DNA from: Haloferax namakaokahaiae
GTDB taxonomy: Archaea > Halobacteriota > Halobacteria > Halobacteriales > Haloferacaceae
DNA length: 64,000 bases
Direction of reading: 5' to 3'
Assembly (NCBI RefSeq): GCF_042663225.1
Contig: NZ_JBHTAA010000001.1
Span: 496,001 to 560,000, forward strand
This document shows positions 32,205 through 40,647 of this stretch, one piece after another. The position numbers and the translations under genes are program-made. A model generated the notes under the pieces. It ran no database searches. It was not told the origin of the DNA and worked only from the letters and a program-made list of their open reading frames with translations. Each line of letters begins with the position of its first letter. The stretch's first letter is position 1.

Positions 32205-34416
32205 TCGCTTCCTCCGCGACGTCGCTGGCGGACTCATCCGCGACGGCGTCGTCCGTGGCGTGGGTGTCGTCGGCCGAGTCGGTCTCGTCAGCGTCTGTCG
32301 AGTCGATGTCGTCGGAATCTGCGTCAGTCTCCGAGTCGGCTTCTTCGACCATCTGTTTCTCTATCGCCTCGATTTCGTCCTCGTCAGCGCCGAGGTCGAT
32401 ATCGAACAGTTCCGACAGGAGGTCGGCCGTGTCTTCGGAGACTTCGACCACGTCTTCGCCGTCGAGGTCGAAGGTGGCGTCTTCGGGAGCGTCGCGGTCG
32501 CCCGTCGCGTCCGAAACGTCTCGCACACCGGCGTCGTCGTCGATGTCGAACCCGGCGTTCGAGTCGTCACTCTCGTCTTCGACGGTGACGAGCGAGGTGT
32601 TCTCGTAGACCTTTTCGAGGAGACCCTGCCGGTCGCGTTCGAAGCGGCGGATGACCGCGGCAACGTCGAGGTAGTGGGTGACGCCTTGGGCGAGCATGTA
32701 GCGGAGCACGTCGGCGCGCACGTCCAGTTCGTACTGGAGTTCGCTCTTGGTCCAGCCGCGTTCGGTGGCGATGTCGTCGAGGACTTTCGACGACCCGGCT
32801 TTCACGTGCGTGTCGTTGGTCGGGTCGCGGGTGAACGCGTCGGCCAGTTCGACCTCGCCGTCTTCGTCCACGTCCACGACTTCCGTGACCGCGACGTTGC
32901 GGCGGGTGCGGTCACCGTCGAGGTAGATCTGCTTCTGGACCGAGATGATGTCGAGTTCCGACAGCATCTGCGAGGGGACGCCGAGCGGTTCGTTGCGCAT
33001 GCGGTGGACGACACCCTCCGAGGAGTCCGCGTGGAACGTCGTGTAGGCGGTGTGGCCCGTCGCAATCGCGTGGAAGAAGGTCAGTGCGACGCGTTCTTCG
33101 GTGCGAATCTCGCCGACGAGGAGGTACTCGGGGCGCTGGCGGAGGGCGGCCTGCAACAGCGCGTACATCGACACCTCGCCGCGACCGTCGGCGGTGAAGG
33201 TGTCGCGGGTGACCGATTGAATCCAGTTGTCGTGCGGGAGGGTGATTTCGCGGGTGTCTTCGATGGAGACCACTTTCGCGTGGCCGGGGACGAAGAACGA
33301 CACCGCGTTCATGGAGGTGGTCTTGCCGGAGCCGGTGCCGCCGGCGAACACCAGCGAGCGGTTGTTCTCGATGGCGAGCCAGAAGTACGCCATCTGTTCG
33401 ACGCTGAAGGTGTTCGACCGCAGGAGGTCCACGGGCGAGAGCGGTTCGTCCGAGAATTTGCGGATGGTGAAGTTCGACCCGCGGGTGGCGATGTCGGAGC
33501 CGAGGGTCAACTGGACGCGGGAACCGTCCGGAAGGCTGGCGTCAACGAGGGGGTCAGAGACCGTGAGTTGCTTGCCCGCGCGCTGGGCGAGGCGAATCGT
33601 GAACGACGAGAGGTCGCCGTCTTCGAAGACGATGTTCGACGGCATGTCGCGGTAGGCTCCGTGGAAGACGTACACCGGAACGGCGTCGCCGTCGCAGGAG
33701 ATGTCCTCGATGAGCGGGTCGCGGATGATCGGGTCGATGCGACCGTAGTGGATGAAATCGCGCAGGAGGAAGTAGTACAACTTCCAGAGCGAGCCGTCTT
33801 CGACGGTCGCGGCGTGGTCGCTGATGATGTCGCGGGCCTCGTCGTCGAAGACGTCCTCGCGCTCGCCGTCGTGGTCGAGGTCGCGGTAGAGCAGGCTGTT
33901 GCGGAGAATCTTCGTCAGGTCGTCGCGGACGAACGACTCGAAGGAGTCGAGCGCCGGCTCGGTGACGTGGTAGCGGTGTTCGCGCGCCTGCGGGTCGTAG
34001 ACGATGGAGACGAACGCGAACGGCTTGTTCACCCAGTAGTGCTCGGTGTCTTCGACGTCGTCGAGAAAGGAGAAGTCGAAGAAGCGCTCCTCGATGAACT
34101 CGTCCGACGGGGCCGGAGCGAACGCCGTCTCTGAGTCGAGTTCGGCGAAGAACGCTTTGACTTCCCGGAGCACCGCTTCGCGCAGGGTCTCGGGACGTGG
34201 TTCGGACTCGCCGGTCTCGGCGTCGGCTTCGAGGTCGTCGGTCTCGGGTTCACCGAACTCGATTCGCTCGGACGCGGGAATTGGAAGTTCTCTCGCGCGT
34301 GCGGCCATGGCTTCGACGCCCGTGGTGGGGACCAGTTCGGTCACGCCGCTTCCGTCAGTTCGGACTGTGTCGTCGTCTCGCCCCGAGTGTGTGTTCATTT
34401 TGTCAGAAGGCATCAT
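32194..34416 (-). CDS. pilB: Type IV pilus assembly ATPase PilB/TadA-like
   Basis: The 740-residue secretion ATPase has Walker A GGTGSGKTT (residues 359-367), an Asp box in VVSIEDTREITLP, the His box region IATGHTAYTTFHADS and Walker B in EYLLVGEIR. It powers pilus assembly from the cytoplasmic face. The first 120 residues are acidic and variable. The last 130 residues (after about 610) are an extremely acidic Asp/Glu/Ser/Thr tail not needed for the ATPase fold. Three Met codons (34416, 34413, 34398) could start it. It heads pilB-pilC-two pilin-like genes. A TATA-like sequence (CATATAGCTT on the minus strand, 34461-34470) lies upstream. Confidence 0.9.
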   Translation of the reverse strand: MMPSDKMNTHSGRDDDTVRTDGSGVTELVPTTGVEAMAARARELPIPASERIEFGEPETDDLEADAETGESEPRPETLREAVLREVKAFFAELDSETAFAPAPSDEFIEERFFDFSFLDDVEDTEHYWVNKPFAFVSIVYDPQAREHRYHVTEPALDSFESFVRDDLTKILRNSLLYRDLDHDGEREDVFDDEARDIISDHAATVEDGSLWKLYYFLLRDFIHYGRIDPIIRDPLIEDISCDGDAVPVYVFHGAYRDMPSNIVFEDGDLSSFTIRLAQRAGKQLTVSDPLVDASLPDGSRVQLTLGSDIATRGSNFTIRKFSDEPLSPVDLLRSNTFSVEQMAYFWLAIENNRSLVFAGGTGSGKTTSMNAVSFFVPGHAKVVSIEDTREITLPHDNWIQSVTRDTFTADGRGEVSMYALLQAALRQRPEYLLVGEIRTEERVALTFFHAIATGHTAYTTFHADSSEGVVHRMRNEPLGVPSQMLSELDIISVQKQIYLDGDRTRRNVAVTEVVDVDEDGEVELADAFTRDPTNDTHVKAGSSKVLDDIATERGWTKSELQYELDVRADVLRYMLAQGVTHYLDVAAVIRRFERDRQGLLEKVYENTSLVTVEDESDDSNAGFDIDDDAGVRDVSDATGDRDAPEDATFDLDGEDVVEVSEDTADLLSELFDIDLGADEDEIEAIEKQMVEEADSETDADSDDIDSTDADETDSADDTHATDDAVADESASDVAEEANDR

Positions 34417-34791
34417 TCTCTGGATACACTGAACGACTGGAAACTGTGTAAGTATGGAGAAGCTATATGTTCGAATCCGGTCGTTAGGACCTAGTTACCC
34501 GCGGAATGATTGCGTTCGCCAATTCGAAGCAGGCAGTGGATTTCGTCAAACGAATGGCGAAATGACTCGTTTAGCGACGCCGGGCGCACGCCGAATATGC
34601 GCGTGGCGCATTACGTCGCACGAATTTCACATGTTAGCACGGACCATGACATTCAAAAACACAGGTAGATTGCGTCTCTCGTCTGAATTCGACGCTTCCG
34701 CCCCGACAGCGCCTTGCGATTTCATGATTTTCAGTTGTGAAGAAAAGGGACGAAGCTTCAAGACAGGACGGGTTGTATATGAAAGTGTATT
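34417..34791. promoter_or_regulatory. Divergent intergenic region, pilB / CBS-HPF gene
   Basis: No gene is supported in these 375 bases. The left end carries the likely pilB promoter. The right half is AT-rich, with TTGTATATGAAAG about 19 bases before the ATG at 34792, and presumably drives the CBS-HPF gene. Confidence 0.45.
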
Positions 34792-35934
34792 ATGGATATT
34801 GCTGATATCGCGACTCCCGATTACGTCGAGGTCAAAGCCACCGAGCGATTAGGCAAGGTCCGCTCTCTCTTTGAGCGTGAAAATCCGAAGGGCATCATCG
34901 TGATGGATGATGGTGAGTACGCGGGAGTTGTCGGTGAGAAACAGCTCATCAACTCGCACGTCGAAGACAACACCAAGGCCGCGGCGCTGATGAAGCCTGC
35001 CCCCAAAATCGACCGTCACGAGAACGTGCGCGAAGTCGCGCGCATGCTCGTCGAGGGCGATACGAAAATCGCGCCAGTCTACGAGAACGGGGACCTCTAC
35101 GGCATCGTGACGCAGGACGCCATCCTCGAAGCTGTCCTCGAAAATCTGGACGCCCTCGCAGTGGACCAAATCTACACCGACGACGTGATTACCATCGGCG
35201 AACGCGACCACCTCGGGCAGGCTATCCACAGCCTCCGCGAAAACGGCATCTCGCGGCTTCCGGTCGTCAACGGTGACAACCGACTCGCCGGCGTCCTGAC
35301 CACCTACGACCTCGTCGAGTTCATGGTGCGCGACGAGGGCCGACAGGGCAAACAGGATCGCCGCGGCGACATCGACCGGATGCTCGACCTGCCGGTCTAC
35401 GACCTCATGACGAGTCCCGCGCTCACCGCGACGCCCGAGGAATCGGTGCGCGACGCGGTGGCGCGAATGCTCGAAAACGACATCGCCGGTCTCATCATCA
35501 CCCCGGCTGACGACGACGGCGAGGTGCTCGGCGTCCTCACCAAGACGGACGTGCTCCGTGCGCTCACCTACACCGAACAAGAGCGCATGGACGTGCAGGT
35601 GACCAACATCGACCTGCTGGAGACGCTCACCCGCGAGAACATCATCAACGCAATCACCGAGGTTGCCGACAAGTACCAGCGGATGAACGTCATGCACGCC
35701 CACGTTCGCTTCCACGAACACAAGGAGAAACTCCGCGGCACGCCGCTCATCCAGTGCCAGATTCGCCTCCGCACCAGTCACGGGCAACTGGCGGGCAGTG
35801 GCGAGGGCTACGGCGCAGAACACGCGTTCCACGTCGCGCTCGACAAACTCGAACGCAACGTGCTCGAACAGAAGGGCTTCGAAGCCGACGAGCGCTACCG
35901 CGGCCAGTTGCTCCGGAAGCTGAACGAACTCTAA
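34792..35934 (+). CDS. Four-CBS protein fused to a ribosome-hibernation (HPF)-like domain
   Basis: The 380-residue cytoplasmic protein has four CBS motifs in two Bateman pairs. Core strands such as LYGIVTQDAILEAV, LAGVLTTYDLVEFMV and VLGVLTKTDVLRAL end each module, and together they span residues 1-270. The last 95 residues (QVTNIDLLETLTRENIINAI onward, with VHAHVRFHEHKEK-like HVRFHEHKEK and FHVALDKLERNV) resemble the HPF/sigma-54 modulation domain that binds ribosomes in dormancy. CBS pairs bind adenine nucleotides, so ribosome binding could respond to energy state. The fusion is known in archaea from annotation; its function is inferred. It ends against a bidirectional terminator with radB. 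Confidence 0.8.
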   Translation: MDIADIATPDYVEVKATERLGKVRSLFERENPKGIIVMDDGEYAGVVGEKQLINSHVEDNTKAAALMKPAPKIDRHENVREVARMLVEGDTKIAPVYENGDLYGIVTQDAILEAVLENLDALAVDQIYTDDVITIGERDHLGQAIHSLRENGISRLPVVNGDNRLAGVLTTYDLVEFMVRDEGRQGKQDRRGDIDRMLDLPVYDLMTSPALTATPEESVRDAVARMLENDIAGLIITPADDDGEVLGVLTKTDVLRALTYTEQERMDVQVTNIDLLETLTRENIINAITEVADKYQRMNVMHAHVRFHEHKEKLRGTPLIQCQIRLRTSHGQLAGSGEGYGAEHAFHVALDKLERNVLEQKGFEADERYRGQLLRKLNEL

Positions 35935-35942
35935 GCCGAACC

Positions 35943-35957
35943 AAAAATAGCTTTTTT
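35943..35957. terminator. Bidirectional terminator between CBS-HPF gene and radB
   Basis: AAAAATAGCTTTTTT provides a T-run on both strands at the 3' ends of two convergent genes; it touches the radB stop. Confidence 0.6.
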
Positions 35958-36645
35958 AGAACTCGGTACCCGCCAGCCCGCGGTCCGTGATTTTGAACGT
36001 CGCCGTCTCGCCGGCGGGCTTGGCGCGGTGTTTTTCCAGCGTGGCACGGCGGTTGCCGCCGCGGAAACGGTCGAGTCGAAGGACCGTCCCCGTCCAGTGT
36101 TCGAGCGTGTGGCCGCCGAGTGCGCGCGTGCGGTCGGTGTCGGGGTCGGAGTACACCTGATTCGTCAAAACGACCGCGAGGTCGTGTTTTCGCGCGAGCG
36201 AGAGCAGATGCGTCACCTGTCGGGCGACGCGGCGCAACGATTCGCCAGCGTCGCCGTCGGCGGTGCGTTCGAGTCGGTAGAAGCCAGTCGCCGAATCGAC
36301 GACGATGAGGTCGGCGTCCTCGACGAACTCCTCGGCGTCGCGGACGGCCGCCTCCTGGTCTTCGAAGTCGTACGCTTCGCTGATGAACAGCCGCGAGGTG
36401 ACCTCGTCCACGTCGCCCGGTGCGACTGCCTCGGCGAGTTGCCGGAAGCGGTCGATAGACAGCCCTTCCGTATCGATGTAGACGACGGTCCCACCTGCTG
36501 CTGCGACGCGAACGGCCGCCGAGAGCGCGACGTTCGTCTTCCCTGCGGCAGGCGGCCCGTAGACCTGCGTGACGGTCCCTCGCTCGAACCCGCCGTTGAG
36601 CAGGTTGTCGAGCGGCGTACACCCGGTCGAGACTGGCTCTGTCAC
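35956..36645 (-). CDS. radB: DNA repair and recombination protein RadB
   Basis: The 229-residue RecA-fold protein has Walker A GPPAAGKT (residues 30-37) and Walker B LIVVDSAT (about 113-120). It lacks the N-terminal helix-hairpin-helix domain of RadA, which is the defining feature of RadB. The euryarchaeal paralogue assists RadA in homologous recombination and binds ssDNA. The C-terminal block VVLTNQVYSDPDTD and GGHTLEHWTGTVLRL are conserved in RadA/RadB. It is convergent with the CBS-HPF gene and divergent from a RuvC-fold-like gene 93 bases away. Confidence 0.95.
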   Translation of the reverse strand: MTEPVSTGCTPLDNLLNGGFERGTVTQVYGPPAAGKTNVALSAAVRVAAAGGTVVYIDTEGLSIDRFRQLAEAVAPGDVDEVTSRLFISEAYDFEDQEAAVRDAEEFVEDADLIVVDSATGFYRLERTADGDAGESLRRVARQVTHLLSLARKHDLAVVLTNQVYSDPDTDRTRALGGHTLEHWTGTVLRLDRFRGGNRRATLEKHRAKPAGETATFKITDRGLAGTEF

Positions 36646-36738
36646 ACCCGACGCTCCGCGCTACCACCCGAAAAAGCCCCCGGTCCGCGCGGGTCGAATC
36701 CACGATACCCTTTATTTTGCACGTCACGAACGTCACCT

Positions 36739-37473
36739 GTGATTGTCGTCGCCACCGCCGATTTCGAACTGTACCACGAAGCGGTCGCTGAATTGCGAAA
36801 TCGCGGTGTCGATTTTACCACCATCGAACCCGGTGACCCGCTCCCCGAGCGAACGGCCGTCGTTATCGCCGCGCCGGACGACGACGTTGGTGACAGCGAC
36901 GTCTCGCGCGTGACCGCCACGGGCGAGGAGGCACGGCGCGCAGTAGACGAAGCACTCGCCATGCTCCGCGGCGGGAGCGGCCGGACGATTATCGGCGTTG
37001 ACCCCGGGACGAGACCCGGAATCGCGGTCCTCTCGGGTGAGACTATCGTCGCCGCCTTTCACGTCCCGCTCGCGGACGCGGTGTCGGTCATCGAGCGCGA
37101 GGCGAACGACGCGATCGACCCGCTCGTCCGCATCGGCGACGGTGCACGCCTGCAGGGGGCGAGAATCATCAACGACCTCCACGAGATTCCCGTCGAACTC
37201 GTGGACGAGACGGGGACGACACCCTACCTCGGAACCGGCGCGCGTGGGATGGGTGACGTCCTCGCCGCAGTCAACATCGCCCAGATGGAGGGCGAACCCA
37301 TCGAATCGCGCGAGATAACGCCGACGGATGGCGAACTCCAACGAATCAAATCCCGCTCGCGCGAGGAATCAGAGGATAATCGCACCATCGACGAGGCACT
37401 GGCGCGCCGGGTCGCCGCCGGCGAGTTGGATATCAGCGAGGCGCTCGACGAACACCGCGAACGAGATTCGTAA
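36739..37473 (+). CDS. Conserved haloarchaeal protein with RNase H/RuvC-like core
   Basis: The 244-residue protein starts with GTG at 36739; the long upstream frame runs through radB antisense and is not real. The strand-turn-strand RTIIGVDPGTRPGIAVLSGE (residues 82-101, Asp88) is the first beta hairpin of RuvC/YqgF-type RNase H folds. Further acidic residues occur in DRVRI-like LVRIGDGARLQGARIIN and VELVDETGTTPYLGTG. An N-terminal 75-residue alpha/beta domain precedes it. Its position divergent from radB suggests a DNA repair or Holliday-junction role; that is inference. The catalytic set is not confirmed. Confidence 0.6.
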   Translation: MIVVATADFELYHEAVAELRNRGVDFTTIEPGDPLPERTAVVIAAPDDDVGDSDVSRVTATGEEARRAVDEALAMLRGGSGRTIIGVDPGTRPGIAVLSGETIVAAFHVPLADAVSVIEREANDAIDPLVRIGDGARLQGARIINDLHEIPVELVDETGTTPYLGTGARGMGDVLAAVNIAQMEGEPIESREITPTDGELQRIKSRSREESEDNRTIDEALARRVAAGELDISEALDEHRERDS

Positions 37474-37537
37474 TTCGCTGACTGTGTGAGCGGCGAGAAA
37501 TTGACTTCATGTCAGTCGCGCGCGTACTTCTCCTACC

Positions 37538-38488
37538 ATGACCTCCATGAGCAAGCGCGCACTCGACAAGGCCGTCGAAGACTTCGACAGTATCGGAACC
37601 ACACACGTCGGAACCGGATGGGTTGACCGGTCGGCCTATCCGTTCGAGTCGAAGTGTCTCGGTCTCTCCGACGGAGCGGTCCACTACGTCGATGAAGGTC
37701 CCGAAGACGGCGGACAGGCGACACTGCTCATGTTGCACGGAAACCCGACGTGGTCGTTCCTGTACCGCCACTTGATTCGACACCTGCGAGGCGAGTACCG
37801 CTGTCTCGCACTCGATTACCTCGGGTTCGGTCTCTCGGAGCGCCCGCCGGGGTTCTCGTATCTCCCCGAGGACCACGCCGACGTGGTCGAGGAGTTCGTC
37901 GAAGAACTGGGACTCGAAGATATCGTCCTCGTCGTCCAAGATTGGGGCGGCCCAATCGGTCTCTCTTACGCTATCGACCACCCGGAGAACGTCCGCGGTC
38001 TCGTCGTGATGAACACGTGGCTGTGGCCGGTCGCCGACGACCCCCACTTCGCTCGGTTCTCGCGGGTGCTCGGCGGCCGAATCGGCCGCGAACTCTGCGA
38101 GCGATTCGACCTGTTCACGCGCGTGGTGATGCCCCTTGGATTCGCGGACCGCTCGAAGTTCGCCTCACAAGCACGCGAACAGTACCTCGCCGCGACTCGC
38201 GCGGGCAGAACTGGAACCGGCGTGTTCCCGCAGTCGATTCTCACCTCGTCGGCGTGGCTCTCGTCGCTGTGGGAGCGCCGGGACCGAATCGCCGACGTTC
38301 CGACGCGACTCATCTGGGGGATGGAAGACCGGGCGTTCCGGCCCGCCGAGTTGCGGACGTTCGAGAGCCTCTTCGAGAACTCTTCGACCGTGAGACTCCA
38401 CGGCGTCGGCCACTACGTCCCCGAGGAGTTCGGCGTGAAACTCATGCCGCTCGTTCGGAGTTTCCTCGAAGAGCTGGACGAGGAGTAG
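37538..38488 (+). CDS. Haloalkane dehalogenase-like alpha/beta hydrolase
   Basis: The 316-residue protein has the features of the haloalkane dehalogenase group. These are LHGNPTWSFLYR (Asn69 and the oxyanion region), nucleophile Asp135 in VVQDWGGPIG with the adjacent Trp136, likely acid Asp264 in WGMEDRAFRP and base His292 in GVGHYVPEE. The Asn/Trp pair can stabilise the halide. Such enzymes hydrolyse carbon-halogen bonds to alcohols. The cap domain lies at about residues 160-235. A closely related enzyme has, as I recall, been described from Haloferax. It stands alone, 45 bases before the VOC gene. Confidence 0.82.
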   Translation: MTSMSKRALDKAVEDFDSIGTTHVGTGWVDRSAYPFESKCLGLSDGAVHYVDEGPEDGGQATLLMLHGNPTWSFLYRHLIRHLRGEYRCLALDYLGFGLSERPPGFSYLPEDHADVVEEFVEELGLEDIVLVVQDWGGPIGLSYAIDHPENVRGLVVMNTWLWPVADDPHFARFSRVLGGRIGRELCERFDLFTRVVMPLGFADRSKFASQAREQYLAATRAGRTGTGVFPQSILTSSAWLSSLWERRDRIADVPTRLIWGMEDRAFRPAELRTFESLFENSSTVRLHGVGHYVPEEFGVKLMPLVRSFLEELDEE

Positions 38489-38532
38489 CAACACCGGCGA
38501 GATTTATCGCCAATCCGCGAGTCTATTCTCGA

Positions 38533-38934
38533 ATGGACCCCCGAATCACCGTGGTGACACTCGGCGTCGCTGACCTCGACACGTCGATTCAGTTCTACCG
38601 CGACGGTCTCGGACTCCCGCTCCGGGAGCGCGAACCCGACAGCGACATCGTCTTCTTCACGCTGGAGGGGACGTGGCTCGCACTGTACCCGCGAGAACTC
38701 CTCGCCGAGGACGTGACCGTTCCAGCAGATGGCGAGGGCTTTTCAGGCGTCACTATCGCGCACAACGTCTCTACGAAATCGGCCGTCGAAGCGGTTCTGG
38801 AAGAGGCGGCGGTCGCCGGCGGTCGAATCGTCAAACCGGCCCAAGAGGTGTTCTGGGGAGGGTACTCGGGCTACTTTTCTGACCCCGACGGCCACCTGTG
38901 GGAAGTCGCGTATCCGATGCTCACCGAGGAGTGA
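38533..38934 (+). CDS. VOC (glyoxalase/bleomycin-resistance) family protein
   Basis: The 133-residue protein starts at the ATG at 38533. It shows two beta-alpha-beta-beta-beta modules: MDPRITVVTLGVADLDTSIQFYRDGLGLPL at residues 1-30, and the second from GVTIAHNVSTKSAVEAVLEE. The C-terminal block YSGYFSDPDGHLWEVAY holds the usual metal-ligand Glu. Family members are metal-dependent isomerases, dioxygenases or drug-binding proteins; the substrate is unknown. It follows the dehalogenase-like gene on the same strand with 44 bases between and may be co-transcribed. Confidence 0.88.
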   Translation: MDPRITVVTLGVADLDTSIQFYRDGLGLPLREREPDSDIVFFTLEGTWLALYPRELLAEDVTVPADGEGFSGVTIAHNVSTKSAVEAVLEEAAVAGGRIVKPAQEVFWGGYSGYFSDPDGHLWEVAYPMLTEE

Positions 38935-38952
38935 ATAGGAGAAGGCCGTCCG

Positions 38953-40449
38953 CTACTCGTCCGCCGCGACCGCATCGACGGCTCTCCGCATCACTTCCCG
39001 AACCGCGAGACCGGTCTCTTTGGCGACGGCGAGCGCGTCGTCGAACTCGGCGCTCCGGTCGTAGACGGTCCCGTCGGCGTCGCTGGCGACCTTGACCGTC
39101 ACCTCGTAGCTGTCGCCGTCGATGTTCAACTCGGCCGTCTCGAACTCCCTGTGGGCGGTCCAGCGGTGGCCCGCGCCGTGTTCGCGGATTCCGAGCGTTC
39201 CCGTCTCGATTGCGAGGCGGTAGGCCACGCGCTCGACGTCCTCGGGGCGGACGACGACCTTCACGAGGTGGCCGGGTCGGGCCTTCTTCATCGTCGTCGG
39301 GAGGATAGTCACGTCGCGTGCCCCGGCGTCTTTCAACGTGGATTGGAGACTCCCCAGAATCTCGGGTGTGGCGTCGTCGAGGTTCGTCTCGAGGACGGTG
39401 ATTTCGTCGCGGACGAGGCGCAACCCGCCGTCGCCGACGAGCGCGCGGAGGACGTTCGGATGGTCGGGGAAATCCCAACCGCCCGCGCCGTAGCCCGATT
39501 TCGAGACGTTCATCGACGGGAGCGTCTCGACGCCGTCGGCGAGGTGAGCGAGGATGGCAGCGCCAGTGGGCGTCAGCAGTTCGGCCCCGACCGGCCCGCC
39601 GCGAATCGACCAGTCGGCCCGTTCGACGACGTTGAGGACGGCGGGCGCGGGAATCGGGTAAGTGCCGTGGCTCATCGACGCCTCGCCGCCCCCGACCGAG
39701 ACGGGGGCGGTGACGACGCGGTCTACGTCGAGGTCAGAAAGGAGGAGGCACGCCCCGACCACGTCGGCGATAGCGTCGTCCGCGCCGACTTCGTGGAAGT
39801 GCGTCTCGTCGAGGTCCGTCCCGTGGACCTCCGCCTCGGCCTCGCCGAGGACGCGGAAGATGGCAGTCGCGTCCTCGACGACCGAGTCTGGAAGGTCCAT
39901 CGACTCGACGAGTTCGACGACTTCGGGGTAGGTCCGGTGTGGGCCGTGGCCTTCGGCGTGAGTGTGTTCGTGCGAGTGGTCGTGACCGTGCTGGTGTCCG
40001 TGGTCGTGGTGGTGATGGTGACCATCGCCGTGGTCGTGATGATGGTCGTCGCCGTGTCCGTGGTGGTGCTCTCCGTCGTCGTGTGAGTGGGCGTGGAAGT
40101 GGCCGCGCACGCGACTTCCGTGGTACTCGTCGGCCTCACCGTCAGACTCCGAAGCTTCGGTCTCGGCGTCGTCCGTCTCAGCGTCAGCCGCCTCAGTGTC
40201 GTCTCTCTCCTCGCCGAAATCGCCGCCGTGGCCTTCGCCGCGCGGGTCGCCGCCGTCGGTCTCTGCGAGCACGACATCGACTTTCGTCGCCACGATGCCG
40301 TTCTTGTCTACGTCGTGGATGTGGTAGGAGACGTCGAGGGCGTCTTCGACCGGCGAGAGGACCGCCGGGTCGGCCCCGGCCGCGACGAGCGCGCCGAGGA
40401 GCATGTCCCCGCTGGCACCCATCCGGCCGTCGAACGCGAGTAATCTCAT
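38953..40449 (-). CDS. larC: Nickel-pincer cofactor biosynthesis protein LarC, His-rich
   Basis: The 498-residue protein is a single-frame LarC (DUF111). The N-terminal half begins MRLLAFDGRMGASGDMLLGAL. The C-terminal half has ETNLDDATPEILGSLQSTL and TTMKKARPGHLVKVV. LarC inserts nickel into the pyridinium dithiocarboxylate cofactor of lactate racemase-type enzymes. Residues 110-171 form an insertion with 28 histidines (HHHGHGDDHHHDHGDGHHHH is part) that surely binds metal. In many bacteria LarC needs a programmed frameshift between two genes; here it is one frame. No larA, larB or larE gene is in the window. Confidence 0.9.
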   Translation of the reverse strand: MRLLAFDGRMGASGDMLLGALVAAGADPAVLSPVEDALDVSYHIHDVDKNGIVATKVDVVLAETDGGDPRGEGHGGDFGEERDDTEAADAETDDAETEASESDGEADEYHGSRVRGHFHAHSHDDGEHHHGHGDDHHHDHGDGHHHHHDHGHQHGHDHSHEHTHAEGHGPHRTYPEVVELVESMDLPDSVVEDATAIFRVLGEAEAEVHGTDLDETHFHEVGADDAIADVVGACLLLSDLDVDRVVTAPVSVGGGEASMSHGTYPIPAPAVLNVVERADWSIRGGPVGAELLTPTGAAILAHLADGVETLPSMNVSKSGYGAGGWDFPDHPNVLRALVGDGGLRLVRDEITVLETNLDDATPEILGSLQSTLKDAGARDVTILPTTMKKARPGHLVKVVVRPEDVERVAYRLAIETGTLGIREHGAGHRWTAHREFETAELNIDGDSYEVTVKVASDADGTVYDRSAEFDDALAVAKETGLAVREVMRRAVDAVAADE

Positions 40450-40647
40450 ACGCGTTTTGTCGGCTCGCAGGGGTAAAAACGCCCGGCATCGCGGCGTTCG
40501 GAGAGTGCCGCAGTCGCTAGGGATTAATAGCTGCCCGTCCTACGGTGTGCTACGCTGTGACTAGGTGTGGCCGACCCCCCGAATGCGGTTCGGGGAAGAA
40601 CTTATCCGGTGGCCTCCCCGAGATATCAGCATCCCCGCGAGTAAATC

